DNA of 64,000 nt from Ursus arctos. Taxonomy: Eukaryota; Chordata; Mammalia; Carnivora; Ursidae. This document shows positions 12,318-23,714 of this stretch, piece by piece (positions within the stretch are counted from its first letter, which is position 1; every line of letters starts with the position of its first letter). A program made the position numbers and the translations under genes. The notes beneath the pieces are model-generated. The model did not search any database. It was not told where the DNA came from and was given only the letters and a program-made list of their open reading frames with translations. Location of the stretch: the NCBI RefSeq assembly GCF_023065955.2, contig NC_079873.1, positions 13,344,566 to 13,408,565 of the forward strand, given 5' to 3'.

Positions 12318-12830
12318 ATATTAGTTATCTAATACTGTGTAACAAGTTACCCTAAACTCAGCAGTTTAAAGCAGTGATTAACATTTATTATCTCTCATAG
12401 TTCTAAGGATTAGGAATTTGAGGTTGATTTAGCTGAGCGGTCAGCTTGGGGTCTCTCGTAAGGCTGCAGTAGAGATGTTGGCCGGGTTGTGGTCATCCGA
12501 GTACTTAACTGGGGCTGGAGGATCCACTTCTAAGACAGCTCCCTCACCTGGCTGACAGCTCAGTGCTGGCTGTTGGCAAGAGGCCTCAGTTCCTCCCCAA
12601 ATGTCCCTTTCCATAAGGCTACTTGAGTGTCCTCATAACATGGCAGCTGGCTTCCCCTAGAGCAAGTGATCTAAAAGAGAACAAGATAGAGGCAGCAATG
12701 CCCTTTACGATCTAGCCTGAGAAGTCATGCCCCATCATTTCCACTCTACTATATTAGTTACAAATGTCAGCAGTATCCATTGTGGGAGAAGACTATACAA
12801 AGGCATGCATACCAGGAGTCAAGGACCATT
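12318..12830 (+). repeat. Ancient interspersed repeat, GTGGCTTAAAACAAC family (copy 3)
   Basis: TATTAGTTATCTAATACTGT... TCTCATAGTTCTAAGGATTA... GCTGGCTGTTGGCAAGAGGC... GAGAAGTCATGCCCCATCAT. Nearly full-length compared with the other copies in the window. The sequence before it (12080-12300, GGGGCAGATAGTTTATTTGG) looks like another old repeat also represented near 37.43 kb. Confidence 0.7.
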
Positions 12831-13849
12831 GGGGTCATCTTGGAGCTTGAGCACCCACCCATTGTCTCCTTGTCCCTCTTTGGTTGAGGGTTGCCTTGTG
12901 TGGGTTGAGCAAGCTCGAGGAGGGGCTGGTAAAGCTTTAGGCAGAGGGTTTGTATTTGTGGTGAGAAGCTACCAGCCTGCTGGGAAGTATCCAATGTGGC
13001 TGTAGGTGAACTCAGAGGTGGTCCTAGGGGTAGGGGGCAGAGCATCTGCCACGTGCCCCAAGGCTGGCATTAGATACAGTTTTGCTGGTCCATCCTTGAT
13101 AATGAAAAGAGAACTCTTTGTTAGCTCAGATTTATGGGAGGAGCAAAATGGTAGGTTGTTGGTGAGATGCCCTCTAGGTGACGGCTATACCACTGAGCTT
13201 TGGGCTTTGGGAAGCTCCTCATCTCTGTAGAAGGGGCTTCCAAAAGACAAAGACAGCCTATTCCTAATACTGCTAAAGAATATGCCATCACAGGTCAGCC
13301 CTGTGATTTTGCTAAATAATAGTCAGAGGCCCAGCTGCATTCTTGACCTGTGGGAAGGGGGCTGGAATCAAAGGCAGGAGTCAGGATTTAGAGCCTCTGT
13401 TTGGTGAAGGCTCTTACCGAGTGACCCGGAGTAGGAGGAAGCGACGACAGACCCATACCCTGCAACACTGCCAAGCGCTAGATTGAAAGCACTGCCATGG
13501 AGGGGCTCTGACACTCGTGCCCCCCGCTTCTGCTACTATAAAGGAGCCGCAGCAGGAGGAGAGCAGGGGAAGATAGGAGCAGAGCAACAAAGGGAGAGGG
13601 GGAAGTGAGCCTATGATCTGAGGTCCCCTGCTGCATGGCCAAAGCTAGAGGAACCCTAGGACTCGGCTGGCTCAGGACAATACTAGCTCAACCTGCTGTT
13701 TTGGAATAGTTGTTAATAGCACCTCCTTTTACTCTCGAAAGCACCCAGATTGGGATGGCCGATGACGTGCTCATCTTACCCATAGCACCGTAGCGTCCCA
13801 CACGTAACCTTCCCCACCATTAACTGAAAATGGTTAATGTCTGTGTTGT
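12831..13849. other. Non-repetitive stretch with a promoter-like GC patch
   Basis: Mostly unique. From about 13,390 the GC content rises and several CpGs appear (GAGTGACCCGGAG, AAGCGACGACAG). CTATAAAGG lies at about 13536-13544, followed by a purine-rich GC tract to 13610. No ORF or splice structure supports a gene here. Confidence 0.45.
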
Positions 13850-13980
13850 GTACTCAACTATAATTTCCGGGAGGGTGGGGACCGTGTCTGACTCTCAGAG
13901 TGCCGTGTCTGAAGTGCTGCCGTCTGCACGGTGCTCATAGGTGCTGACTTCCTGAATGAATGAGCGAGGAGATGGGTGAC
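13850..13980 (+). mobile_element. LINE-2 3'-end fragment
   Basis: GGGTGGGGACCGTGTCTGAC... GTGCTCATAGGTGCTGACTT... TGAATGAATG matches the L2 terminus (GGGCAGGGACTGTGTC... TGAATGAATGA). Confidence 0.6.
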
Positions 13981-14149
13981 CGTCCTCGGCTGACTACACC
14001 AGCTTTGTGTAGAAAGATGTGGTATGGTTGGCATGGCTTGAGGGGAAGGAAAGGAGAAGTCATTAAGTCTAGAATTCCAAAGGAAGCCATAGGAGGCGTG
14101 TCTTAAAGCCCCAGGTCAAAGCTCTATTCCATGGCGTTCCCTTCATTTA

Positions 14150-14480
14150 GTCGCAGGGCCTCGGGGGCCAGGTGGTGGGCGCTCGCAAAAAGCGCTGCGT
14201 CGGCTGCGAGGACCAGGTCGTCCAGTGTCAGAAAAGCCCCAAGGTGTGAAGCAGCAGGCTTTGCATCTCTGCTCTCCAAGGGTCTGCTCTGTCAGCAAGT
14301 GGTCTGAAAGCCAGGAAATTGTGTTATTGGCGGCATGGCAACCGTACTGTACATTTTCTTTATAATTTCCTTTTTAGGGAGAGGGCGCCAAGCATTTTGC
14401 CACCAAACAAGGACCATTTATGGACTACTCAGTCGCATTTGCGGAGAGCTGCTGGGGCTGCCACGTGATCCTAAGCGTAA
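14150..14480. other. CpG-containing unique block (candidate conserved non-coding DNA)
   Basis: Contains a CpG-rich patch (GCGCTCGCAAAAAGCGCTGCGTCGGC) and then TAGGGAGAGGGCGCCAAGC, a weak CTCF-like core. No repeat recognised and no credible ORF. Possibly regulatory; unproven. Confidence 0.35.
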
Positions 14481-14822
14481 ACCTTAGCCCATCTCAGCTG
14501 AGAGCACAGGCTCAGCATTCAGGAGAGCAGAAAAAAAAAAGGAAAGCCAAAAGCTGCAGCCAGAGTTCTGCACAGACGGCTGTGTGGTGGCTAATTTAGA
14601 AGGGAAATTGCAACATCTCTAGTGGTGGCACTAGATTCATCATCCCCAGCTTGTCCAAAGACACTAAAAGCTCCTTTGTACGAATCTTAAATTCCCCAAC
14701 AGAAATTTCTATTATTTTAGTTGTAGATTTTAGAAATAAAGACAATTCTTAAGGAATGAGACATTGAGTCATAGGACCTGGCTCGCCTGTCGCTTGCCAT
14801 TAGGTCATTGTAGAGCTGCCTT

Positions 14823-14824
<2 letters not shown>

Positions 14825-14854
<30 letters not shown>
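14825..14854. repeat. Homopolymer T30
   Basis: Thirty consecutive T bases. It could be the reversed poly(A) tail of an unidentified retrocopy, but the sequence to its right (14855-15200) resembles no gene or repeat I know. Confidence 0.95.
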
Positions 14855-14855
<1 letters not shown>

Positions 14856-15215
14856 GTATGTCTTTTTCTTCCAAGGTGGGAATCACTAGGCTGACCACAT
14901 CATTATAAGGTTAATGCCCTGTATACTATTATTATGAATATTTATTATTTGCATCCTCCCATTCCAGTTCTTCTCAAGCATAATTCCGACACATAACCCT
15001 TTAAAAAATCTCCCCCAAAGTAGAAAGCTTCTCAGCAAATGGTTCTAGCATCTACTACTATACATGTAATTACAGTGTAATAACAGCAGGCTAACACCAC
15101 AGATGATAAGTAGTAATGCTCTGGTTGGAAGACAGAGGATGAACAGAATCTAAGTAGGCAGGCAGGGGCCTTCAGGGCCATCGGGGAAGGGGAACAACAT
15201 TGGCAAAGTAATAGG

Positions 15216-15440
15216 CCAGGGATTGCAAACTATATGGCCCTTGGGCTGAATCTGGCCTGCCGCGTTTTTGTAAATAAGGTTTGATTAGAACACAGCCATG
15301 TTCTTCATTTATGTGTTATCGATGGCTGCTTTCATGCTACAAGGGTAGAACTGAGAAATTGTGACCTGAAGCTATATGGTCCCTGAAGACTAAAATATTT
15401 ACTATTTGGATCTTTATATACAGAGTTTGCTGAGTCCTGG
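15216..15440 (+). mobile_element. Non-autonomous DNA transposon remnant with terminal inverted repeats
   Basis: It begins CCAGGGATTGCAAACT and ends AGTTTGCTGAGTCCTGG, which are imperfect inverted repeats of each other. The interior (TGGCCTGCCGCGTTTTTGTA, AGAACACAGCCATGTTC, ATATTTACTATTTGGATC) matches a common ancient mammalian hAT-like family. The family name is not assigned. It has no coding capacity. Confidence 0.72.
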
Positions 15441-15510
15441 CATAGACCAAGGTGGAAGTGGGGGGTGATTTTTCCTTCCTGGTTTGGGTATTCAGAAAAT
15501 GTGTGTTTGG

Positions 15511-15551
15511 ACAGGAGTAGAGCTTCAAAGTAGACAGGAGTAGAGCTTCAA
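15511..15551. repeat. Two-copy 23-bp tandem duplication
   Basis: ACAGGAGTAGAGCTTCAA occurs at 15511-15528 and again at 15534-15551, offset 23 bp and identical, indicating a recent local duplication. Confidence 0.9.
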
Positions 15552-15944
15552 GTTCTTTGGCAGGATATAGGCAGCAGGCTCATGGGGAGTGGAAATACCT
15601 TTTCTCACCCTGCAGCAAACTCAACCTTAGACCCAGATACTGAGAACCTAGAGGAATGGAAACTATTTACATTTATTGAATACACCTATCCTTCCATCTG
15701 TCCATCCATCCATCCATCTACTTATCCATCTTCTTGTTGGGTATACATGTATTTTTACAGAATCATTTTGTAATTCAAATAAAACATGACCCTTGTAGGG
15801 AAAAACATTTTAAAAATATAGATGAGCCCCGCCCCAAAAGAGGAAAACTGCCCGTAATTTCACCAACCGGCGATAACTACAGTTACATTTTGGTATGTGT
15901 CCTTCTTAATCTCTTTTCCTACATGGAAAAGAAAGTTTTTATTG

Positions 15945-16330
15945 AGTGCCTGCTACATTCCAGGCAGTATGCTAAGCAATGAGGATATAAGATGGTGGAA
16001 GGTTGGTCTTGACCTCCAGGATAGAGAGCAATGTCCCAAATTATTGCAGTCTGGGCTGAGAAGTGCAATAGTAGTTGCCTCTTCCAGACAGAGGGGAAAG
16101 TAACCGATGTTTCCCATGTATTTAGGAGGTACCTAGAAGTTTGATTGAGAACATCTCATCTAATCATCAAAACAACTCTAGGTATTATTATTTCCACTTT
16201 ACAGATGAGGAAATTCAGACTCTGCGAGGTTAAGGCATTTGATCAAGGCCATTCAGATAGCTTGGAGCAGGGGCAGGATTTAAACTCTGGTCTGTTGCTC
16301 ATGCTTCTCTCACTTGATCATGCAGCCTCT
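15945..16330 (-). mobile_element. MIR/ancient repeat fragments (antisense)
   Basis: TTTATTGAGTGCCTGCTACA (15945-16000) and a clearer MIR at 16140-16310 (ATCTAATCATCAAAACAACT... CCACTTTACAGATGAGGAAA... AGCAGGGGCAGGATTTAAAC). Confidence 0.72.
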
Positions 16331-18039
16331 CCAAGATAAGCAAAGTCATGGTGGTCACCTTCACTGATTTTATTTAACAAGTATTTATTGAGCATCCACT
16401 GTGTACCAGATAAAGAATATATTGACTGTATCCTCAAGAAGTCCTAAAGGATCTCTCATCGTGTGTGGTTGTGTGTGTGTGTGTGTGTGTGTGTGTGATG
16501 TGAGGCTATGCTTTGGCTTTAGACAGAACTGGAAACTGATCTAGACCCCAACCATATATATTGAGTTTCTCCCCTCCTTTCAGGGCTCTTGGCCTCTTCT
16601 TGGAAGATGTGGAGCAGTCATGTTGCGTTGTTTGCCCCCTAAAAAGGCCATACTAATTGAATGGTTTTTGTACACTAAAGAGAGAGGTTGCCAATCATTC
16701 ATTAGTCAGTTAACCAATTCCCAGTGCTCCAGTGGGTTTGGGATGTGTGTATGGAGCAGGGAAGGGGGCAGAAAGGTAACATCTCTTCTGTGGTTGTCAC
16801 TCTCAAGAGAAATGTCTGTCTAATTGTGGATGGAAGACAGAGGTCTGGCTTGACAATTAGTGCTGTAGGATTTCATGGTGGACCAAAGGGATGAGAAGAA
16901 GCTTCCTGGAGCAGCCACATTTCCAACACTTCTTGTCATGGCTGGCTGGATAGCAAGCATCTCAGCAAGAACACCAGGAGAGGTTAAAATCTCCCCCTTA
17001 AAAACCTGGGAGGTGCTTTAACTTCCAAATTCCACTGGGAGGGGTATGTGAGGATTGGAGGGTGGGGATGCTTCTCACTCTCGCTTTCTCTGGAACACAC
17101 ACAAAGCCACCCACAGAGTTAGTGAGTTGCGCCATAAAATATGGCATGGCCATAAATGAAATTACAAAGGAATCGCTTCCAAAGGCTTCACCTTGAAACC
17201 TTAACTTCTACATTGTGAGCACACCATTTATTACCACTGCTGCTGGGAGAGGGGCCTGGTAGTGTAATGCAGAGCAGAGAAGACAGGCAGTGTAAGGAGC
17301 AGAAAATGATAAGATTTATTGTGGGAATAAAACCCTGGGCAGATAGCCTCTTGTTAAATGTGTGTGTTGGCCCCAAGGTCAAAGCAGTTCACTCCAGGCA
17401 AACACAGTGGTCTTGCTGGAAAATTTTCTCAACTACTCTGTGTCTCTGTTGCTCACTGTAGAATGGCATGTTGAGTAAGGATTGGTGAGTGGGAACATAC
17501 TTGATTCTCTTTTAGAGATTCTCTTGGCCCATCTTCCCCTTTACTTGTTTGCTTGTGACTTCTTCACCCAGGTAACCTCCAAAATGGTAACCGTGCTCAT
17601 GACTACCTCACAGCTGTTCCACAGCCCTCACCTGCTGATGACTCTATGACAGCCACCCAAAGCATGCTTCTAATCGATATTGAACAGAGCTCTCTTGAGG
17701 GCCTCCTATGGGCCAGGTCCTGGGCTGGGGATGCAGTAATGAACAAGAGAGACCTGGTGCTTTCCCTCAGAAGGGCTGCCTGAGCTTGACCTCAGGTCTT
17801 CTTACATCTGGGATGTTGAGCAACCAGTCAAGTTGCTCTTGGAACTCCACAGCTTGAGACCCCATAAGAACTCCTCCCCTCCTCCTGTTTTTTGGAAGAT
17901 TTAAGGCTCAGAGTTCCAGCCTACCCAGGGATCCTAGCCTTCTCTTCTGGCTTCCCATCAACCACCTCTACTACCCACAACTGTCTACCATGGGACAAAT
18001 GACACAAACTAACTAGACTAGCACTGTGCATTAGAATTT
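16331..18039. other. Intergenic stretch with a (GT)n microsatellite
   Basis: (GT)n at 16470-16497. An ancient-repeat scrap of the ATTTATTGAGCATCCACTGT type is at 16370-16440, and another at 17690-17770 (GGGCCAGGTCCTGGGCTGGG). The rest is unique. No gene. Confidence 0.6.
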
Positions 18040-18400
18040 TCTGCAATGATAGAAATGCTCTGAATTTGTGCTGTCCGATATGGTAGGCACTAGCCACAAG
18101 TGGCTACTGAGCACTTAAAATGTGGCCAGTCAGAATGGGATATGCTGTAAGTGGAAAATTTCAAAGCCATAGTACAAAAAAAAATGCAGAGTATCGCAGT
18201 GATAATTTTTATGTTGATTCTATGTTAAAAATACAACAGTTGGAACAAAGAGTAAAAAAATATAATAGTTTGAACATATTGGATTAAACAAAATATGCTA
18301 TTAAAATCAATTCACCTGTTTCATTTTATTTTTCTATTGTGCTAAAAAATTTTTAAATTGCATATGTAGTTTGCATTATATATTTTTTGGACAGTGCTAT
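18040..18400 (+). repeat. Ancient interspersed repeat, ACAAGTGGCTACTGAGCAC family
   Basis: GTGCTGTCCGATATGGTAGG... CACAAGTGGCTACTGAGCAC... AATGTGGCCAGTCAG, then an AT-rich part. A second, inverted copy is at 38270-38450. Known as a common mammalian repeat; family name not assigned. Confidence 0.65.
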
Positions 18401-20379
18401 TCTAAACCTTTAGAATAACCTTTCTTATCTGGAAAATGAAGGGGATAGGCCAAAGATTGTTAAGGTGCATTCATCTCAAAGACACTGTGATTCCCCCTGA
18501 CACCTGATGCACTGTGAATTGACTACCGAGCAATGTGAACCATGGTCAAGGTTAATGTAGCAAGCACAGTCAGCGCTGCACTCACATCCCCTCAGCACTT
18601 ATTATTCTAGTACACCTGAAGGCATGCCAGCTCTTCTCCTTAGGGTTCTCTGTCAACCTGCAGGAGGGGAGGCCAGCAATGCCTGTAGGAGAAGCCTGCA
18701 CTGAGTTGGAGGGTAAACCCCTCAGTTTCCATGCCACCCGGGCGGCACACTTTAGGCCAAGTTCTACACAGTTTCCGAGAGGTCCCCATCAGGATTGAGC
18801 CTCAGCACCCACAATGGTACCCTGCTCACTAATACTCCATTTATTGGCTTCCTTCCCTTCCCTGTCTCATTTCCCCATTCCCCTACATTGCTTGCTGGAA
18901 TCACTTCCTAAGTAAACTACTATAGTTCTATCCTTTTCTTAGAGTCCGCATCTGGGTAGATGCAACCTAAAATAGTGAGCCCCTAGCCCAATAAGGTAAT
19001 GATGTTTAAGGGCACCATCCCAGGAGCCTTTCAGTGGCTTTTCCTGTTTTATCAGCCCATCAGAATCTCTGGCACATTAACCAACTAGTAGATGCTTAAT
19101 GTTGTTCTTGAGTCTCTCCCATTCCACGGGACTGTAGACATGACTACTGGCAATCTCTCCTTGCCCTCCCAAACACGCTCCCTCACATGAATTGGCACTT
19201 TGAGCTACGTTTCACTTGCATTAATGACTTCTATTTTAATGCTAGTTTCCAACCTCAGTTTTCATCAGACTGAGCTCCTGGTTTCATTTTCTCCTAATTG
19301 CAATAAGATGCCCTGAGACATCTTAGGCATGATGGGTCCTGGGTGGGTGTAAATTGTTTGCTGCTGTTGAAGACACTCTGGGAGGGAACCTTCTGGGATC
19401 TGACAGGAAGTTGTTCCAGATGTCAGAAATCCAAGGCCAAAAAATAAAAATAAACTCCAGTTACTAAACTGATCAGGGTCTGGCATTTCGGAAATAAGAG
19501 AGCCTCTAGGATGAGCAGAATTTGAGCTCTCTGGAAATGGTCCAGAGATACAGCAAATATATGGCTTAGGAATGTTCTGGAAGTTAGAAGATGGATTGTG
19601 GACATTTAAGGAATCATTTTCTCATGTCACATCAGGAATTAGAGTCCTAGAAGAACAGGAAAGGATCTTAGGAATTCTCTTATCCACCCTACACCCTCTA
19701 ATTGTATGAGTGAGGAGCACTGAGGCACAGAGAGATGAAATGATGGATCTATAGACACATCGATAGTGAGCTGAATCTAGAAACAAGTTCATTGCTTTTC
19801 CCACAACCCCGGAGCACCACCCCTGGTCTTTGTACAGAAGAACCAGTGATTCCAGACCAACAACCATTGTTCCCACCCTCATCACCAGGGAGTCCTGGAG
19901 AGTCAGGACAACCAAGGGAAAGACTAGAATCTTCAGAGCTGTCTCCTGGCTGCACAAGACGATGAGAACCACAGTTGATAGCTACCCAAGAGGGATTACC
20001 CAGGGTCTAGCCAGAGGGCTGGTTTGTGAAATGCACTGCATTACAAATTAATCCAACCTGCTGAAGCATCATGTGAACTGGAAGACTATTTTTGGCAAAC
20101 CTCATGCCCTTGGGCTCTGTGCTAGGCCCCCAGGGATGTGAATCACTTGGGCACTGCTCTGAAGCTGTTTATAATTGAAATAGTGAAGACTAGGCAGACA
20201 GTGAACCAATTTGAAATATAGAAACATGATTACCAACTTTCTTTCACCAGATACTTGGTTGAAGCCTGGCATGTGATTTTCACCCCTTCCCATTCCTGGA
20301 ATTCTCCAATAATTCCATGAATATGTGTTGTATCCTATCACAATGCTCATTAAGTTCTTTAGGGATAGAGATGATATTT
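18401..20379. other. Intergenic stretch, no gene seen
   Basis: Unique or heavily diverged sequence. At 19620-19760 an old-repeat trace (AGAGTCCTAGAAGAACAGGA... CACTGAGGCACAGAGAGATG). The open frames near 19.6-20.0 kb on both strands overlap each other and have no recognisable domains. Confidence 0.55.
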
Positions 20380-21030
20380 TTATTCATTCATTCATGCATG
20401 CATGCACTCAGGCATTTATTCAACAAATTTATTGAGTGCCTTCTAGAAGTCACTAGGGATGGGAGAGCGTGCTGGGTGAAGTAGAGGGCAGAATAAAAGC
20501 TGTCTCAAACCCTTCAGTGCCTTCCCCTATTAATCAGAATATAAGCTCAAGTCCTTAGAACCATCTGGAAAATCTGTCCTGATGCCCCAGTCCTTTACTG
20601 TCTCTCTGGTATCTTGATATTCATAGTCTGGTTGGAGGTAGAGAAGGCTGTTAGGTGAGGTTAGAAGGGATGACTAGTTTCATTCATTTAATTTATTTAA
20701 TTCATTTATTCATGCATTCACTTATCCGACACACATTTAGTATGACCTCCATGTCAGGGCCTGTGCTGAATGCTGGGTTAGTGATGGTAAATGATGTTTC
20801 AGTTCTCATGAACCTTATAGTCTATAGAGAGGCGCTCTAGTGAGAAAACAGATTGGCAAATGTCTAAACAATCCTACATTTTGATAAGCTCTCTGAAGAA
20901 AAAACAAGACACAGGGGAAAGAATAATGGGAGAAACCTAATTTATATTGAGGGCCAGAGAAGGCATCTCTGGCGGAAGTAATCTTTAGATTGAGGCCCTA
21001 AAGAGGAAGATTAGTCAGGCAGGGGTAGAG
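20380..21030 (+). repeat. Ancient interspersed repeat fragments (ATTTATTGAG / ATTCATTCAT type)
   Basis: ATTCATTCATTCATGCATGC... CAACAAATTTATTGAGTGCC at 20380-20450. A longer one at 20690-21030 (AGGGCCTGTGCTGAATGCTG... CCTTATAGTCTATAG... GAAGGCATCTCTGGCGGAAG) follows a well-known mammalian repeat layout. Confidence 0.6.
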
Positions 21031-21639
21031 GCGAGAAAGGAGATTTTTCAGGCAGAGGGAAAGGATTGCCGGAGAGGTTCTGAAGTTGGCACGCTGAGAG
21101 TGCTCCAGGCCACCGTTGAGCTTTGGCTGCCGCGGTCCGCAGTTCTGCATGGGGCATGCTGGTAAACCGCTGTGCCCTTGGGCAACCAGCGAAGGCAGGT
21201 GTGTGGAAGGGGGTGGGGGTAGAATATAACGAGGGTCTCTCAAGGTACAGCCACCTTAACACGTAAGAGTTCTGGGAGGAGAGTTATAGAGAGTGATCAC
21301 GTGAAGCTGACTCCCCTACACACACCCCCTCACCCTCCTACTGGGACGCACTTTGTTGGCCAGAATTAAGTAGGGTCCACTCCTGTTTGTATCAGGGACA
21401 AAACATGCAAAACAGGAAAAGTTCTCTTTGCCTTCTTCCTCAGCTTCCCCAGGACTTCATGCCACAGAAGACATACTGAACTTAAAATCAGAAGGGTCTT
21501 GCACTTGTTAGTTGAACTTGAACTACTCGAAGCTTTTCTAGTCTGTAATATGAAGATACTATATCTGTCCTATTTCCTCACAACTTTTATGCAAAGGTTT
21601 AAAAAATTGGAAAGCATTAGAAAATGTATCTGTTTTGAA

Positions 21640-21800
21640 ATTTGAGACTTTATTTTTAGAGCACTTTGAGGTTCACAGCAAAAGTGAATATAAAGGTACA
21701 GAGATTTCCCATACAGCCCCTGGCCGCCACCTGCCCCCCGCCCCCTCCCCCCCACACAGCCACAGTCTCCCCAACTAGCAACGTCCTCCACCGGAGCGAC
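21640..21800 (-). mobile_element. Old LINE-1 3' fragment (antisense)
   Basis: TTTTTAGAGCACTTTGAGGT, CACAGCAAAAGTGAATATAA and GTACAGAGATTTCCCATACA match the antisense L1M 3' UTR. It passes into a C-rich run (21730-21755). Confidence 0.75.
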
Positions 21801-23289
21801 TGTTTCTGATAACCACTTAGCCTATTTTTACTTTTCTTCCTGAGTGTAAAACTACTTGTGCCAGAGTAGATGAATTAAATTGCAGCACCTTTGTACAAGG
21901 CGGAACACTAGATGTACATGGAACGAGGACCTGAAACTGAAAATTATTTCCATTTCGCAGTTTTCCTTTTCAACGCTTGCTCTCCGAATCTGGCCAGCAT
22001 CACAGCCTTCTATACGAGGAGTTAACTTCAGTTGTTGCTTCCTTCAGTAGTCAACCCTCCTCCGCATTATAACATTTTTCTTCTATTTTAAAAGCTGTGG
22101 TGAAAGTGCTAGCCTCTGAAAGGGATTAAGTGGGTTAATTTGCATTAAAAAGACCCTTTATTTAGAGGGTATTTAAAATCTCTAAATACCACCACCACTC
22201 TCCACCCCTCCCCCCAGACGGTGACTGGGGAGGGGGGCACGGACTCCAACTATAACAGGTCTGAGACTAAACCCAGCCCAGCCCATTCCCCCACCCCCCC
22301 GCTCCCCTGGGCACATTTGGAAATCTTGTCTTTCGTATCAGGTTGCACGTGAAATCTTTGTCAAATCTTTTTTTGTACACACTCATAAATAATACTACCC
22401 AGAGTATCACTAATAGTCACAAGACATAGTGGGTGAATTTCAATGACTGAACTGCCCTGGAGAAAACGAATGAACTGTTAATGGGATCGCTCTCAAATAA
22501 TAGCTAAATTATTAAACCGTAGTGTGGGGCTGTCATTTCCTTAGTGTGGCAAATTAGATTTGGAGGTGCCAGGGCGCACGTCTCAGGAATATTACATTGC
22601 ATAGCCCTTTGGAGGGATTTTAAGCTCTTCTATAGCCTTCTCGCTTTTACCAGAGCTCATGTTGATTTCTATTTTTTGTTGGCTTTTATTAGTAGAGGGT
22701 GTAGCAGACAGTATTGGTTTTCTGCCACATCCCCTTGGTATGCACCTCTGTGCCAAAGGCTCTTTACTGCAAACACCTGCAAAGCTCCACCAGCGCCAGC
22801 GGGAATTTTTCTAGCCCTAGGAGCATCTGGGCCCGCCCTCAGGGCAAGCCCGAAGTACTGGAGGCCTAATCCCTCCACAGCTGTCCTCATCTAATGATGG
22901 ATGCGAGTAGTGGATAAATACCCAGCTGCCTCTCCCCTCCATTGGAGCAGCTCTGGGGTGGAGTAGCTCTGGGGTCTGCGGCAACAATGGGCTCTGGGAG
23001 TTCCCCAGCAGAACTGAGCTCCGGTGACCCCTAGGGTTCCATAACGTCCCCTTTACTGGCGGCCTTCCCTTCCTGTCCCACTCCCCTCCGCTGCTGTTTC
23101 CTCCAATTGCCACCCAAAGAAATGAAGAGTTCTCAAAAATCCTTCTCTTAGGTTCTGCTTCTAGGGTAACCCACAGCAAGACAAAAGTGAATGTAAAGAT
23201 TTTTTTCCCCTACCAATTACCATGAAGCAGAGGCAACACTTTATAATTCCCTTTCACAGAGCAACTTTGCCAAGTCTGGATGGCAGCAT
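21801..23289. promoter_or_regulatory. Non-repetitive block, candidate conserved non-coding element
   Basis: No repeat recognised. The part 22370-22650 is AT-rich but complex, with homeodomain-type TAAT/ATTA cores (AATAATAGCTAAATTATTAA) and TTACATTGCATAGC. The part 22190-22310 has C/G homopolymer runs. Overlapping antiparallel ORFs at 22544-23179 lack any domain. Regulatory function is only a guess from the absence of repeats. Confidence 0.3.
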
Positions 23290-23500
23290 TTTACAGTGGG
23301 AAAGCCATGAACCCTGAGTTCAGATCCTGCCTTTGCCATTGACTGGCTGACTGACTTCTGTGACCTTGCTCAAGTTATTTTGCCTCAGTGAACCTCAGTT
23401 TCCCCACTTTTAAAGAGGGATAATGATATTGCCCTCCAGAACTGTTAAGAGGATTAACTATGTAACGTAAGTCAACAGCGCGGCACAGCGCCCGGTGTAC
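23290..23500 (+). mobile_element. MIR SINE fragment
   Basis: GAGTTCAGATCCTGCCTTTG, TGTGACCTTGCTCAAGTTAT, ACCTCAGTTTCCCCACTTTT and GGATAATGATATTGCC follow the MIR core in sense. It lies just outside the 3' end of the PCBP2 pseudogene. Confidence 0.88.
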
Positions 23501-23714
23501 AGTAGCAGACCAGGAAATAGTTCTTTGACCTCCAGTAGGCCATTCCCAGCCTCTACCAGTACAACGTAATGTTCCTGTCCTTGTAGCTTTTGTCGCGGGA
23601 GAATAAAACGAACAGATACCCAGAGCAAGAATGTATCAAGATCCGAGAGCTTTCTGTAATTACAAAACAATGGTAAAGATAACTATGAGAAAGGTTTTCC
23701 TTACCTGGTTAAAA

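Noticed and set aside
19622..20051. Antiparallel ORFs with collagen-like PGLPGDEGG wording
   Set aside because: The Gly/Pro segment is short, unrepeated and conflicts with an equally open opposite strand.
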